A stretch of DNA of 11,531 nt from Massilia sp. (GCA_028291845.1 JAQGNM010000276.1:1-11531), one strand, 5' to 3'. Shown: positions 1 to 6,048, numbered from the stretch's first letter. A program made the numbers and translations. Notes: a model not told the origin generated them from the sequence alone.

Positions 1-130
1 GAGAGCAGGGCGATCAATGGCGCAATTGCAAGATGTCCGCGGTTCGGGCGACGATGTCCGCCACCGCAAGGGCCGCACAATTGAGACGCTTCATGTTCGC
101 CTACGGTTGCCAGCGTAGATTGACGGATCT
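1..130. other. Window edge, no gene assigned
   Basis: Two plus-strand frames are open from the window edge, one to a TAG at 116-118 and one to a TGA at 132-134. Either could be the tail of a gene that starts outside the window. A 26-codon minus-strand frame (14-94) begins with ATG but has no convincing ribosome binding site. None has a recognisable protein signature, so nothing is called. Confidence 0.3.
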
Positions 131-135
131 GTGAC

Positions 136-144
136 GAAGGAGGG
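136..144 (+). promoter_or_regulatory. Strong ribosome binding site
   Basis: The run GAAGGAGGG matches the anti-Shine-Dalgarno core almost perfectly and lies about 8 bases before the ATG at 152. It fixes that ATG as the start of the small gene and argues against the GTG at 131, which lies upstream of it. Confidence 0.8.
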
Positions 145-151
145 CCGTACC

Positions 152-382
152 ATGTACAAATCAATTGCCCCATGCACCAACTGGTTCTATACCAACAAGG
201 GACCCAACGATGAAGACATCGTGTTCGCGGTGGCAGCTTGGGCCTTGACGGACGCCGATGAGGTGATCGGTCTGATCGGGGAGACCGGCGCGGTGACCAA
301 AGACCACGTTGCGCGCCTTACCGCGCCGCCGCCCGTCAAGGGAGCTTATATTACCGGCGAACGACTGACGGAATCGCAATAG
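152..382 (+). CDS. Small hypothetical protein, 76 aa
   Basis: I do not recognise the family. The product is a small, acidic-to-neutral, probably cytoplasmic protein with no signal peptide and no membrane segment. It opens MYKSIAPCTNWFYTN, with aromatic residues and one Cys near the N-terminus. An Ala- and acid-rich helix-like stretch follows (about residues 26-45), and the C-terminal part is Pro-rich with a PPPVKGAY motif. The ATG at 152 is chosen because of the very strong ribosome binding site at 136-144, so initiation should be efficient. The gene stands alone: 220 bases without a clear gene separate it from the SPFH gene downstream. The good ribosome binding site and GC-rich wobble positions make it a believable gene; its function is unknown. 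Confidence 0.6.
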   Translation: MYKSIAPCTNWFYTNKGPNDEDIVFAVAAWALTDADEVIGLIGETGAVTKDHVARLTAPPPVKGAYITGERLTESQ

Positions 383-602
383 GCGGCGTTGTCGAAGCGG
401 TCAATGCAATCGGCGAGGCGCCGGCGCCGTGCGCACCATCGAATACAGCGCGTCGACGCCTTAACCAACACGCATGGAGCGTCGGCCACCACAGGCGTCG
501 TTGCGCCAAATCAAAGATGCCAATCGGCAAATCCTCATTCTCTAGCTTCAGACCTAACGGCCAAGCGGCGCGCCGATCTGCGCCGTCCCCTGAAAGCGAC
601 AG
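383..602. other. Intergenic region with a possible gene scar
   Basis: This region separates the small gene from the SPFH gene. Plus-strand frames between 383 and 464 read as plausible protein in two pieces. One frame gives GVVEAVNAIGEAPAP (about 384-428). A second frame gives GAVRTIEYSASTP and ends at TAA 462-464. A one-base shift around 420-430 would join them, so this may be the decayed end of an old gene. The rest, 465-590, shows nothing clear. A weak ribosome binding site, GAAAG at 592-596, precedes the ATG at 603. Confidence 0.3.
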
Positions 603-1559
603 ATGAAATTTCTACAACGTTATACAAGCGGCACCGAGTTCAACAGTGTCGCCGCCACCCGCGACGGCTTGATCGCGTTCGTGGTCTTCTTCCTGCTGCT
701 GTGGTGCTGGCCGTTTCGCACGGTGCCGACCGGCTCGCGCGGCGTGATCACGCAGTTCGGCGCCATCAAGGGCATCCAGAGCGAGGGCCTGGTGATCATG
801 GCGCCATGGGAGCGGCTGGCGCTGTTCTCCGTGCGTGCCGAAACGGCCACCATCGAGCGCGCCGATGGCAGTACCGCCGACACCCAGCCGGTGGTGGTCA
901 GCCTGACCGTGCGCTACTCCGTCAAGCCGGACAAGGTGGCGGAAGTCTACGAAAAGTACAGCCACGACGGCGATCTGTCGTCGTATGTGCAGACGGCATC
1001 GCAGGAAGCCTTCAAGGCGGTGACGGCGCGCTACACCGCGCCCGATCTGATCGCCAAGCGGCAGCTGGTATCGAGCGACATCGGCGTGGCGCTGACCCAG
1101 AAGCTGGCGATGTACGGCGCCCAGGTGATCAACATCGACATGCGCAATTTCTCGTTCTCGGATGATTACATGCATGCGATCTCCGCCAAGGTGACGCAGG
1201 AACAATTGCGCCTGGGCGCGGAGAACAAGCTCAAAACGGTCGAGGCCGAGCAAAAGCAGAAGGTGGCGATTGCCGAAGCCGAAGCGAGCGCCTTGCGCGC
1301 CGAGTCGGACGGCAAGGCCTACGCGAACCTGACCATTGCCAAGGCCAGCGCGGAGGCGCTGCGGGTGCAGAACGCGGCGCTGGCGCAAAACAAGGAAGTG
1401 CTCGAGCTGCGCCGCATCGAAGTGGAGATGACCAAGGCGAGCCGCTGGGATGGCAAGCTGCCGGAGCATATCTATGCGAGCGCACCGATTCCGTATTTCA
1501 ATACGTCGAAAGAAATTGCGCCACCGTCGCCAGCCGCGCGCACGACGGCGGCACGATGA
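603..1559 (+). CDS. SPFH/prohibitin-like membrane protein
   Basis: This is a 318-residue member of the SPFH (stomatin/prohibitin/flotillin/HflK-C) superfamily. Such proteins form large ring-like membrane scaffolds that organise lipid domains or restrain membrane proteases such as FtsH. The sequence shows a short cytoplasmic N-terminus, one transmembrane helix at about residues 22-38 (LIAFVVFFLLLWCWPF), and an SPFH domain at about 40-200 with the typical early segment VPTGSRGVITQFG. A long charged Ala/Glu/Lys/Gln-rich helix expected to form a coiled coil follows at about 205-300. It ends in a Pro/Ala/Thr-rich tail. The start ATG has a modest GAAAG ribosome binding site six bases upstream. No hflK-like partner, NfeD gene or FtsH gene lies next to it, so it appears to be an orphan, nearest to prohibitin/HflC in layout. 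Its exact role cannot be read from sequence. Confidence 0.88.
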   Translation: MKFLQRYTSGTEFNSVAATRDGLIAFVVFFLLLWCWPFRTVPTGSRGVITQFGAIKGIQSEGLVIMAPWERLALFSVRAETATIERADGSTADTQPVVVSLTVRYSVKPDKVAEVYEKYSHDGDLSSYVQTASQEAFKAVTARYTAPDLIAKRQLVSSDIGVALTQKLAMYGAQVINIDMRNFSFSDDYMHAISAKVTQEQLRLGAENKLKTVEAEQKQKVAIAEAEASALRAESDGKAYANLTIAKASAEALRVQNAALAQNKEVLELRRIEVEMTKASRWDGKLPEHIYASAPIPYFNTSKEIAPPSPAARTTAAR

Positions 1560-1595
1560 ACAAAACCCAGCGTATTCGAACAAAGATGCCCGAAT

Positions 1596-1604
1596 TGTTA
1601 TGAT
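1596..1604 (+). promoter_or_regulatory. Extended -10 promoter before DUF488 gene
   Basis: TGTTATGAT matches an extended -10 element (TGnTATAAT) with one mismatch in the hexamer. No good -35 is seen 17 bases upstream, as is common for extended -10 promoters. Transcription would start near 1611, leaving a leader of about 120 bases before the ATG at 1732. The element lies in the loop of a 6-bp inverted repeat (1588-1593 with 1609-1614). Confidence 0.45.
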
Positions 1605-1731
1605 CTGCTCGGGCTTGCGCTGAAGTGTGAACATCTGGAGCGGGCAGGGCAGGACCTTGCCTGGTGGCTGCCAAAGCGCGTCTTGCAGCGGCGCCCTCGC
1701 GATCAAGTCAGCCATACTTTGAAGGTCTTCC

Positions 1732-2172
1732 ATGAATGTCTATACCATCGGCTTCACAAAGAAAAATGCGGAAACATTTTTCAGCTTCATGCGGTCCTTT
1801 CATATCAAGACATTGATCGACGTGCGCTTGAACAATGCATCCCAGCTGGCTGGATTCGCCAAAAAGGATGACCTGAAATTCTTTCTTCGAGAACTCAGCT
1901 CGACGGAATACGTCCACCTCCTCGAACTTGCGCCGACCAGGGAACTACTTGCTCCTTATCAGAAGGGTGAAATCTCCTGGGCCGCGTATGAAGAAAAATT
2001 CCTGGATTTGATGGCGAAGCGAAACGTTGAGCGCTCGGTCACGGCGGCGTTGCTCGATCAGGGCTGCCTGCTGTGCAGCGAACATGAACCGCACAGGTGC
2101 CACCGGCGTCTCGTTGTCGAGTACCTCAATCAAACCAGCGGCCTTGACTTAATCGTAAAGCATTTATATTGA
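1732..2172 (+). CDS. DUF488 family protein
   Basis: This 146-residue protein carries the hallmarks of DUF488, a widespread small cytoplasmic family of unproven biochemical function. It opens with YTIGFTKK (residues 4-11), then the LIDVRLNN segment with D30 and R32. Near the C-terminus is the family's cysteine/histidine motif CLLCSEHEPHRCHRR (residues 112-126; C115, E117, C123, H124, R125). The length is that of a compact, complete family member. A GAAGG ribosome binding site six bases before the ATG supports the start. The gene is visibly poorer in GC than its neighbours: one 60-base line near its start counts 40 percent GC, against about 77 percent in a line of the mutS-like gene. Its stop touches the remnant on the other strand. 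Both points fit acquisition by transfer. No partner gene is adjacent. Confidence 0.85.
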   Translation: MNVYTIGFTKKNAETFFSFMRSFHIKTLIDVRLNNASQLAGFAKKDDLKFFLRELSSTEYVHLLELAPTRELLAPYQKGEISWAAYEEKFLDLMAKRNVERSVTAALLDQGCLLCSEHEPHRCHRRLVVEYLNQTSGLDLIVKHLY

Positions 2173-2340
2173 TTACTTCGCTATCCCGATCCAGCTCGAC
2201 ACCCACACCTTGATTTGCGACGGATCGGAGCTCACCAGTTTTTTGGCGCTGCCCGAGCGGAATTGAACGGTATCCAGGGACCTCGCACCTGCCCCAGCTT
2301 GCGGTGCCCGATTTCGGCGCGCCAGTACGCCACGGTATTT
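2173..2340 (-). pseudogene. Decayed gene remnant, C-terminal part
   Basis: Read on the minus strand, 2280-2173 gives a natural-looking C-terminus beginning SLDTVQFRSGSAKKLVSSD and ending WVSSWIGIAK before a TAA at 2175-2173. Immediately upstream, in a different frame, 2339-2281 gives NTVAYWRAEIGHRKLGQV, which also looks like real protein. Neither frame has a start codon and ribosome binding site of its own. The simplest reading is the tail of an old gene broken by a frameshift near 2280. I do not recognise the family. It is convergent with and abuts the DUF488 gene. The evidence is protein-like composition only. Confidence 0.35.
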
Positions 2341-2376
2341 CCCGAACCGCTTTACCGTCTCCCAAACTTATGCTTT

Positions 2377-2385
2377 TGTTATAGT
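2377..2385 (+). promoter_or_regulatory. Extended -10 promoter before gene scar
   Basis: TGTTATAGT matches the extended -10 consensus TGnTATAAT with one mismatch. It is surrounded by an AT-rich patch (2366-2385) in otherwise GC-rich DNA. No clear -35 is present at the right distance. It would drive transcription into the broken gene at 2418-2616. Confidence 0.45.
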
Positions 2386-2417
2386 GGCGCTTCAATCGAC
2401 TTGGCCGGATGACGTCA

Positions 2418-2616
2418 TGCGAGGTGCGGGCGAAACGCGCGGGGGCATTCGGGCGGCTTTTCCGGGCCTGGCGATGATTGCAACGGCTTTTACATACTGC
2501 CTGGTAGCGTGGTCGTCAGTTCCAGCTTCGGCCTGTCGTCGCGCGTGGTCGGCCTCGGCGGCTTCGGCATGACCGGCGGCGCCATCCTGGTGCCGCAGTC
2601 GGGCAAGACGGCGTAA
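2418..2616 (+). pseudogene. Internally deleted gene scar
   Basis: Two frames overlap here. From the ATG at 2418, one frame reads like the start of a secreted or membrane protein, with a hydrophobic core (GLAMIATAFTYCLVAW), and then turns into low-quality Arg/Ala/Ser sequence. A second frame, open from 2413, reads as a natural C-terminus rich in Gly and Val (NGFYILPGSVVVSSSFGL, later GLGGFGMTGGAILVPQSG) and ends at TAA 2614-2616. A promoter lies upstream (2377-2385) and an intrinsic terminator follows 10 bases after the stop (2627-2659). The whole looks like a transcription unit that kept its two ends and lost its middle. The family is not recognised. The alternative is a short intact gene with an unseen start, which seems less likely because no start with a ribosome binding site exists in the C-terminal frame. 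Confidence 0.4.
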
Positions 2617-2626
2617 ATTACCATTG

Positions 2627-2659
2627 GTGGCGCCGCCTGCAGCGCCGCCACGTTTTTTT
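2627..2659 (+). terminator. Intrinsic terminator
   Basis: The stem GTGGCG (2627-2632) pairs with CGCCAC (2646-2651). One C-C mismatch follows, then CGC/GCG and a five-base loop (2637-2641). A run of seven T residues (2653-2659) follows. It closes the transcription unit ending at 2616. It also rules out the upstream TTG at 2624 as the start of the acetyltransferase gene. Confidence 0.8.
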
Positions 2660-2677
2660 CAGCATCGGAATAGACCC

Positions 2678-3205
2678 ATGATCAGAGGAAGCAATTTCAT
2701 CATCCGCCATATCGTGCATGGCGATCTGGCGGCGCTGGTGCACTTGATGAACGATCCCGACGTGCGCGGCGAATACCTGCCGAGCGCGATGCAATCGCCC
2801 ATCGAGGTCGAGCGAAAAATCCAGAGCGGCGCCATGGTGAATGACGATTTCGTGCGCTTTGTGATCGTCGACGTGGCCACGGAAAAGGTCATCGGCACAA
2901 TCTTTTACTTCAAGGCGGTGCCGTACTTCGATGCGCGCGAAATCGGCTATACCATGGACCCGCAGGCGCGTGGCCGCGGCGTCGCCACCGAGGCGGTCGG
3001 TTTGCTGGTGCGCTACCTGTTCAATTCCACCCGGTTCAACCGGCTTGAAATCCGCATGGACAGCCGCAATACAGCGTCCGAGAATGTGGCGATCAAATGC
3101 GGTTTTCGAAAGGAAGGCGTGGCGCGGGGCGCCAACTTTGTGCGCGGACAGCATGTCGACATGAACGTGTACGCCTTGTTGCGGCACGAGGCGGTCGGCA
3201 TGTAA
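2678..3205 (+). CDS. GNAT family N-acetyltransferase
   Basis: This 175-residue protein is a GNAT-fold acetyltransferase of the RimJ/RimL-like type, which transfers acetyl from acetyl-CoA to an amino group. It opens with a RGSNFIIRHIVHGDLAALV strand-helix. The acetyl-CoA pyrophosphate loop is QARGRGVATEA (residues 96-106), matching the Q/R-x-x-G-x-G/A motif A. The usual C-terminal segment follows, with RLEIRMDSRNTASENVAIKC leading into GFRKEGVARG, where Asn side chains and the GF turn mark motif B. Length fits the family. The ATG at 2678 is chosen because the longer frame would run through the terminator hairpin; its ribosome binding site (GGAA, 2667-2670) is weak. The next gene begins 85 bases downstream on the same strand, so co-transcription is possible. 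The substrate cannot be predicted. Confidence 0.9.
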   Translation: MIRGSNFIIRHIVHGDLAALVHLMNDPDVRGEYLPSAMQSPIEVERKIQSGAMVNDDFVRFVIVDVATEKVIGTIFYFKAVPYFDAREIGYTMDPQARGRGVATEAVGLLVRYLFNSTRFNRLEIRMDSRNTASENVAIKCGFRKEGVARGANFVRGQHVDMNVYALLRHEAVGM

Positions 3206-3290
3206 GAGAACGCATCGAAGGGCCGCCACTTGCCTCGTCACCGGCAATCGACTGCGCGACGTGCGGACACTATATGAAGTAATCCCACCG

Positions 3291-4148
3291 ATGCTCGATA
3301 CGATCAAAAACCTGATACGCCCGCCCGATGGCATGGCCTTCGATTTCAGCCAGCCGGCCGGCGAGCCGGCGCTGGCGCCGGCGGATGGGGTCTCGTGGCA
3401 GCTGTTCGCCAATCCGGTTTCCGTATTTGTCGGCGGCGTGGCGGCGGTGCTGCTCGAGCTGTCCGAGCCATCGGTACGCTCGGGGGTGTGGGATCACGGC
3501 GGTTTTAAAAAGGACCCGGGGCTGCGGCTGCGGCGCACCGGGTTTGCCGCCATGATGACCGTCTACGGACCGCGCTCGGCGAGCGAGAAGCTGATCGCGC
3601 AAGTGGTGCGGGTGCATGCCAAGGTGGAGGGCGTCACGCCGGCCGGGGTGGCGTACCGCGCCAACGATCCGCGCCTGCTGGTGTGGGTGCATGCCACCGC
3701 CGCCTTCGGCTTCAGCGAGGCGTACCACCGCTTCGTGCGGCCCTTGTCGAAGCGCGAGAAGGATGCTGTGTTCGCCGAGGCCGAACCGGCCGCCGTTTTG
3801 TACGGGGCGACCGGGGCGCCGCTGTCGTGGGCGGCGTGGGAAGCGCTGCTGGCAGCTACCGCGCCGTCGCTGGAGGGCTCCGGAATTCTCGCCGACTTTT
3901 TGCGCATCATGGCGCACGCGCCGATTCTGCCGAAGCCGATGCGGTGGCTGCAGCGGCTGCTGGTGCGCGCCGCCGTCGAGATGACGCCCGAGCCGGTGCG
4001 CTCGCTGCCGCAGCTGCGCGGACGCGGCTTGCGCCCCGGTGAAGCGGCGCTGGTCAAGACGCTGGCGCGCGGCGCTGCGCTGCTGCCGCTGGGCGATACC
4101 CCGTCGAGGCAGGCAGCGCGGCGCGTTGCGGCAGTACCTCCTTCATGA
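3291..4148 (+). CDS. DUF2236/MpaB-like oxygenase family protein
   Basis: The 285-residue product belongs to the DUF2236 family (MpaB/rubber-oxygenase-like), a mostly helical cytoplasmic fold whose characterised relatives bind haem and use oxygen. Diagnostic segments are WQLFANPVSVFVGGVAAVLL, then VWDHGGFKKDPGLRLRRTGF, then RVHAKVEGVTPAG (H109) and YRANDPRLLVWVHATAAFGF (H134). This is followed by the SEAYHRFVRPLS helix. These conserved His and Arg residues are the ones expected around a haem or metal site in this family, but which is the ligand is not shown here. The ATG at 3291 is preferred to the GTG at 3261: it starts at the family-like MLDTIKNLI, with a weak GAAG about ten bases before. 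The gene ends 24 bases from the convergent DUF3800 gene. Substrate unknown. Confidence 0.85.
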   Translation: MLDTIKNLIRPPDGMAFDFSQPAGEPALAPADGVSWQLFANPVSVFVGGVAAVLLELSEPSVRSGVWDHGGFKKDPGLRLRRTGFAAMMTVYGPRSASEKLIAQVVRVHAKVEGVTPAGVAYRANDPRLLVWVHATAAFGFSEAYHRFVRPLSKREKDAVFAEAEPAAVLYGATGAPLSWAAWEALLAATAPSLEGSGILADFLRIMAHAPILPKPMRWLQRLLVRAAVEMTPEPVRSLPQLRGRGLRPGEAALVKTLARGAALLPLGDTPSRQAARRVAAVPPS

Positions 4149-4172
4149 CTGCTCCCGCTTGCGCCGCTGCGC

Positions 4173-5357
4173 TCAGGGCGCCGCATCCATCTTCAGCAGG
4201 TCGCGCAGTTTCTTGAAGCGCTCCTCGCCCAGGAAGTCGATCGCGCCCGCGCTGCCCATCGACAGTACCTCGTTGGCGCGCTGCAGCCGGTGCAGCAGGG
4301 GCGAGACGATGCCGTCGACCAGTTCGGCAAAGCCGACGATGTCGGCGTAGGTGGTGGGGATCTTGTAGCCGCGCGCCGAACTGGCGATCAGCACGTCGCG
4401 GTCGCGCAGCCGCGAGATCACGTTCGAGCGCAGGTAGTGGGCGTTGATGTCGTCAAAGCCGATCGATGCGAGATGTTCGACCAGCTCCTGGGTCGAAATA
4501 AAATCTTCTTCGAGGGGGAACCGGGCGCGGAACAGCAGATAGCTCAACAGCGCGTGCTGGGTGCGCAGCTCGACGTCCTCGAAGTCGGCAAAGTCGGTCA
4601 GAAAGCGCGCCGCCGCGCGCAGCGAGATGCGCCGCACTTGCGCGTTCAGATCGCTATTGCTGTCGTCCGCGGAGGGTGCCATCGCCGCCATCTCGCTTTC
4701 GAAGCGGGGCGGCCACTCGTCGATGCGGATGCGGCGGGCGCCAAGTACTTCGCCGAACACTTTTATAAGCTGCTGGCGGGTTGCGCTGCGGAGCTGGCCT
4801 TCATACAGCTGCGCCGCGGTGCCGGCCAGGAAACCGGCCAGTTGCAGCAGCACCTCGCCGGCGCGGTCCGCCGTCTCCACGCGCGGGCGCGAAAACAGGT
4901 CGGGCATGTGATGGGTTTCCAGGTACTGCGTGAAACCGGCGGCCAGCGCGGCGCTGCCGGCGCCGTCGGCCACCACGGTGACGTCGCCCAGGTTTTGAAA
5001 CAGCGCCTTGTACAGGCGGCCGTTGACGAACTTGATGAAGGAGGACTCGTATTGCAGGCCGCTGTCGCGTTCCACCCGCGCCTTGTCGACCGCCACCGCG
5101 TAGAAGCGAAACGGCTGCGCCAGCCGCGCCAGCGCCGTCAGCACCGCGAGGCGGCCGTCGTCGTCGATGCCGTGCGAGTCCATGCGGGCGCCCTTGAAAT
5201 GGCCGCTGGCGATCGCCGCCACCGCGCTGCGCAAGGCCGGCGCATCTTCGGCGTCGACGACCAGCGCCAGCACCAGGAAATACCGCGACGGGGCGGCGCT
5301 CGCCGGCGTCAAGGCGTGGTCGCCAGCTTCACCGATGTAGGCTGAATAAGTGCTCAT
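4173..5357 (-). CDS. DUF3800 protein with C-terminal winged-helix-like region
   Basis: This is a 394-residue member of DUF3800, a family often described as having an RNase H-like fold, whose function is mostly unproven. The N-terminus YIGEAGDHAL (residues 7-16) corresponds to the family motif YIDESGD. Here the first Asp is replaced by Gly (codon GGT, one base from GAT), while E10 and D13 are kept. Later family-like pieces include the FRFYAVAVDKARVE strand, and VTVVADGAGS with another acidic residue. Residues 286-338 (FISTQELVEHLASIGFDDIN onward, RLRDRDVLIASSARGYKIP) look like a winged helix-turn-helix, a layout that would suit a nucleic-acid-binding protein. A helical tail follows. The start has only a weak GGAA upstream; a TACACT -10-like box lies at 5397-5392. 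It is downstream of the DUF2061 gene on the same strand, with a 71-base gap. Confidence 0.85.
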   Translation of the reverse strand: MSTYSAYIGEAGDHALTPASAAPSRYFLVLALVVDAEDAPALRSAVAAIASGHFKGARMDSHGIDDDGRLAVLTALARLAQPFRFYAVAVDKARVERDSGLQYESSFIKFVNGRLYKALFQNLGDVTVVADGAGSAALAAGFTQYLETHHMPDLFSRPRVETADRAGEVLLQLAGFLAGTAAQLYEGQLRSATRQQLIKVFGEVLGARRIRIDEWPPRFESEMAAMAPSADDSNSDLNAQVRRISLRAAARFLTDFADFEDVELRTQHALLSYLLFRARFPLEEDFISTQELVEHLASIGFDDINAHYLRSNVISRLRDRDVLIASSARGYKIPTTYADIVGFAELVDGIVSPLLHRLQRANEVLSMGSAGAIDFLGEERFKKLRDLLKMDAAP

Positions 5358-5428
5358 GGTGGTTCCGGGTGGCTGCTCGATAGTCCCCCCCAGTGTACAC
5401 GCAAGCGAAAAAGTTCAGGGCACGCCGG

Positions 5429-5851
5429 TCAGGCTGGTCGCGCGAATCGGCGCGCCGGCGCAGCGGTCAGCCGGCGCCGCAGCCGCTCCCACAGGCCGTC
5501 ATGAAACGGCAGCACCAGCACATTGCAGATCGGTTCGACCAGCGCGGCGATGCCGCCGGAGGCCAGCGATCCGGTCACACCGTACATGATGGAAAAGGCG
5601 ATCGCCATGTGCATCAATGTCTGGCTGATTTTTTCAGCGGCCGTCAGCGCCAGGCGGTGGCGCTCCCCGGAACGAGCCCGCCAGGCGTGCCAGGCGCGTT
5701 CGTGAAAGGGCAGCAACAGCACGTTGACGACTGGCTCGAGCAGCATCGCCAGGCCGCCCAGCAGGACGGAACCGGACAAGGTGGCCGCGACCAGAAAACC
5801 GATGGCGATGTGGGTGGCCAGTTGACTGACCCGTTTTGCCGCTGTAATCAT
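5429..5851 (-). CDS. Tandem DUF2061 membrane protein
   Basis: The 140-residue product is a small inner-membrane protein made of two DUF2061 units. Each unit has a two-helix hydrophobic hairpin followed by EPxxN and PFHxxxW. Unit 1 runs about residues 6-54 (E39, N43, H50, W54) and unit 2 about 74-121 (E106, N110, H117, W121). All these residues recur at exactly 67-residue spacing, so the gene arose by internal duplication. DUF2061 proteins are uncharacterised membrane proteins; transport or membrane homeostasis roles are only guesses. The ATG is supported by GGAG seven bases upstream (about 5859-5862). A Fur box at 5877-5895 lies 26 bases before the start, suggesting repression by Fur when iron is plentiful. 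The DUF3800 gene follows on the same strand and may be co-transcribed. Confidence 0.82.
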   Translation of the reverse strand: MITAAKRVSQLATHIAIGFLVAATLSGSVLLGGLAMLLEPVVNVLLLPFHERAWHAWRARSGERHRLALTAAEKISQTLMHMAIAFSIMYGVTGSLASGGIAALVEPICNVLVLPFHDGLWERLRRRLTAAPARRFARPA

Positions 5852-5876
5852 CTTCGTGCTCCAAGCTCATCTGAAA

Positions 5877-5895
5877 CTGAATGATAATCGTTCTC
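5877..5895. promoter_or_regulatory. Fur box
   Basis: CTGAATGATAATCGTTCTC matches the classic 19-bp Fur box GATAATGATAATCATTATC at 14 positions, including an uninterrupted AATGATAATC core. The flanking sequence reads like the Fur sites found before siderophore receptor genes. It lies 26 bases upstream of the DUF2061 start and about 90 bases upstream of the -10 of the divergent mutS-like gene. The DUF2061 gene is therefore the likelier target. Confidence 0.7.
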
Positions 5896-5943
5896 ATCTG
5901 CGATTCACAGCCAATTCTTTCAACCGTACGCATAGGCGCAGAC

Positions 5944-5961
5944 TATGCAATTAATTGCATA
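5944..5961. promoter_or_regulatory. Perfect 18-bp palindrome, candidate operator
   Basis: TATGCAATTAATTGCATA is a perfect palindrome, very AT-rich in GC-rich surroundings. It ends one base before the -35 box of the promoter of the mutS-like gene. Size, symmetry and position are those of an operator for a dimeric regulator. The half-site TATGCAATT is MarR-like in look, but no regulator gene is adjacent, so the binding protein is unknown. Confidence 0.6.
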
Positions 5962-5962
5962 A

Positions 5963-5992
5963 TTGACCATTTCTGACGGTTGAGCGTACAGT
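5963..5992 (+). promoter_or_regulatory. Sigma-70 promoter of the mutS-like gene
   Basis: A -35 box TTGACC (5963-5968) and a -10 box TACAGT (5987-5992) are separated by 18 bases; each differs from consensus at one or two positions. Transcription would start near 5999, about 50 bases before the ATG at 6049. That makes the upstream in-frame TTG at 5980 unusable. Confidence 0.6.
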
Positions 5993-6048
5993 ACAATCTG
6001 CGCACATCTGCTGGCGCGCCCTGGCGCCGGCATCCTGCGAAGGCTGGC

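Noticed and set aside
14..94. 26-codon minus-strand frame beginning MKRLNCAALAV
   Set aside because: It has no good ribosome binding site and is too short to judge. Two plus-strand frames are open across the same stretch.
389..1165. 258-codon plus-strand open frame overlapping the SPFH gene
   Set aside because: It is Arg- and His-rich without motifs. The SPFH frame at 603-1559 explains the region.
612..1733. 373-codon minus-strand open frame
   Set aside because: It is antisense to the SPFH gene, with shadow-type composition and no motifs.
2126..2395. 89-codon minus-strand open frame
   Set aside because: Its frame does not carry the natural-looking peptides, which lie in the other two minus frames. 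It also overlaps the end of the DUF488 gene.
2624..2677. Upstream TTG start for the acetyltransferase
   Set aside because: The extra codons would encode the terminator stem and T run. GNAT homology begins after the ATG at 2678.
3255..3290. TATATG box as a promoter for the DUF2236 gene
   Set aside because: It would put the transcript start only a few bases before the ATG, and the -35 match is partial. Not convincing.
4290..5345. 351-codon plus-strand open frame
   Set aside because: It is antisense to the DUF3800 gene, with unnatural Arg/Gln/Gly-rich composition and no family signature.
5980..6048. Upstream TTG start for the MutS-like protein
   Set aside because: It lies before the -10 box at 5987-5992 and would not be in the transcript; the ATG at 6049 has a ribosome binding site.
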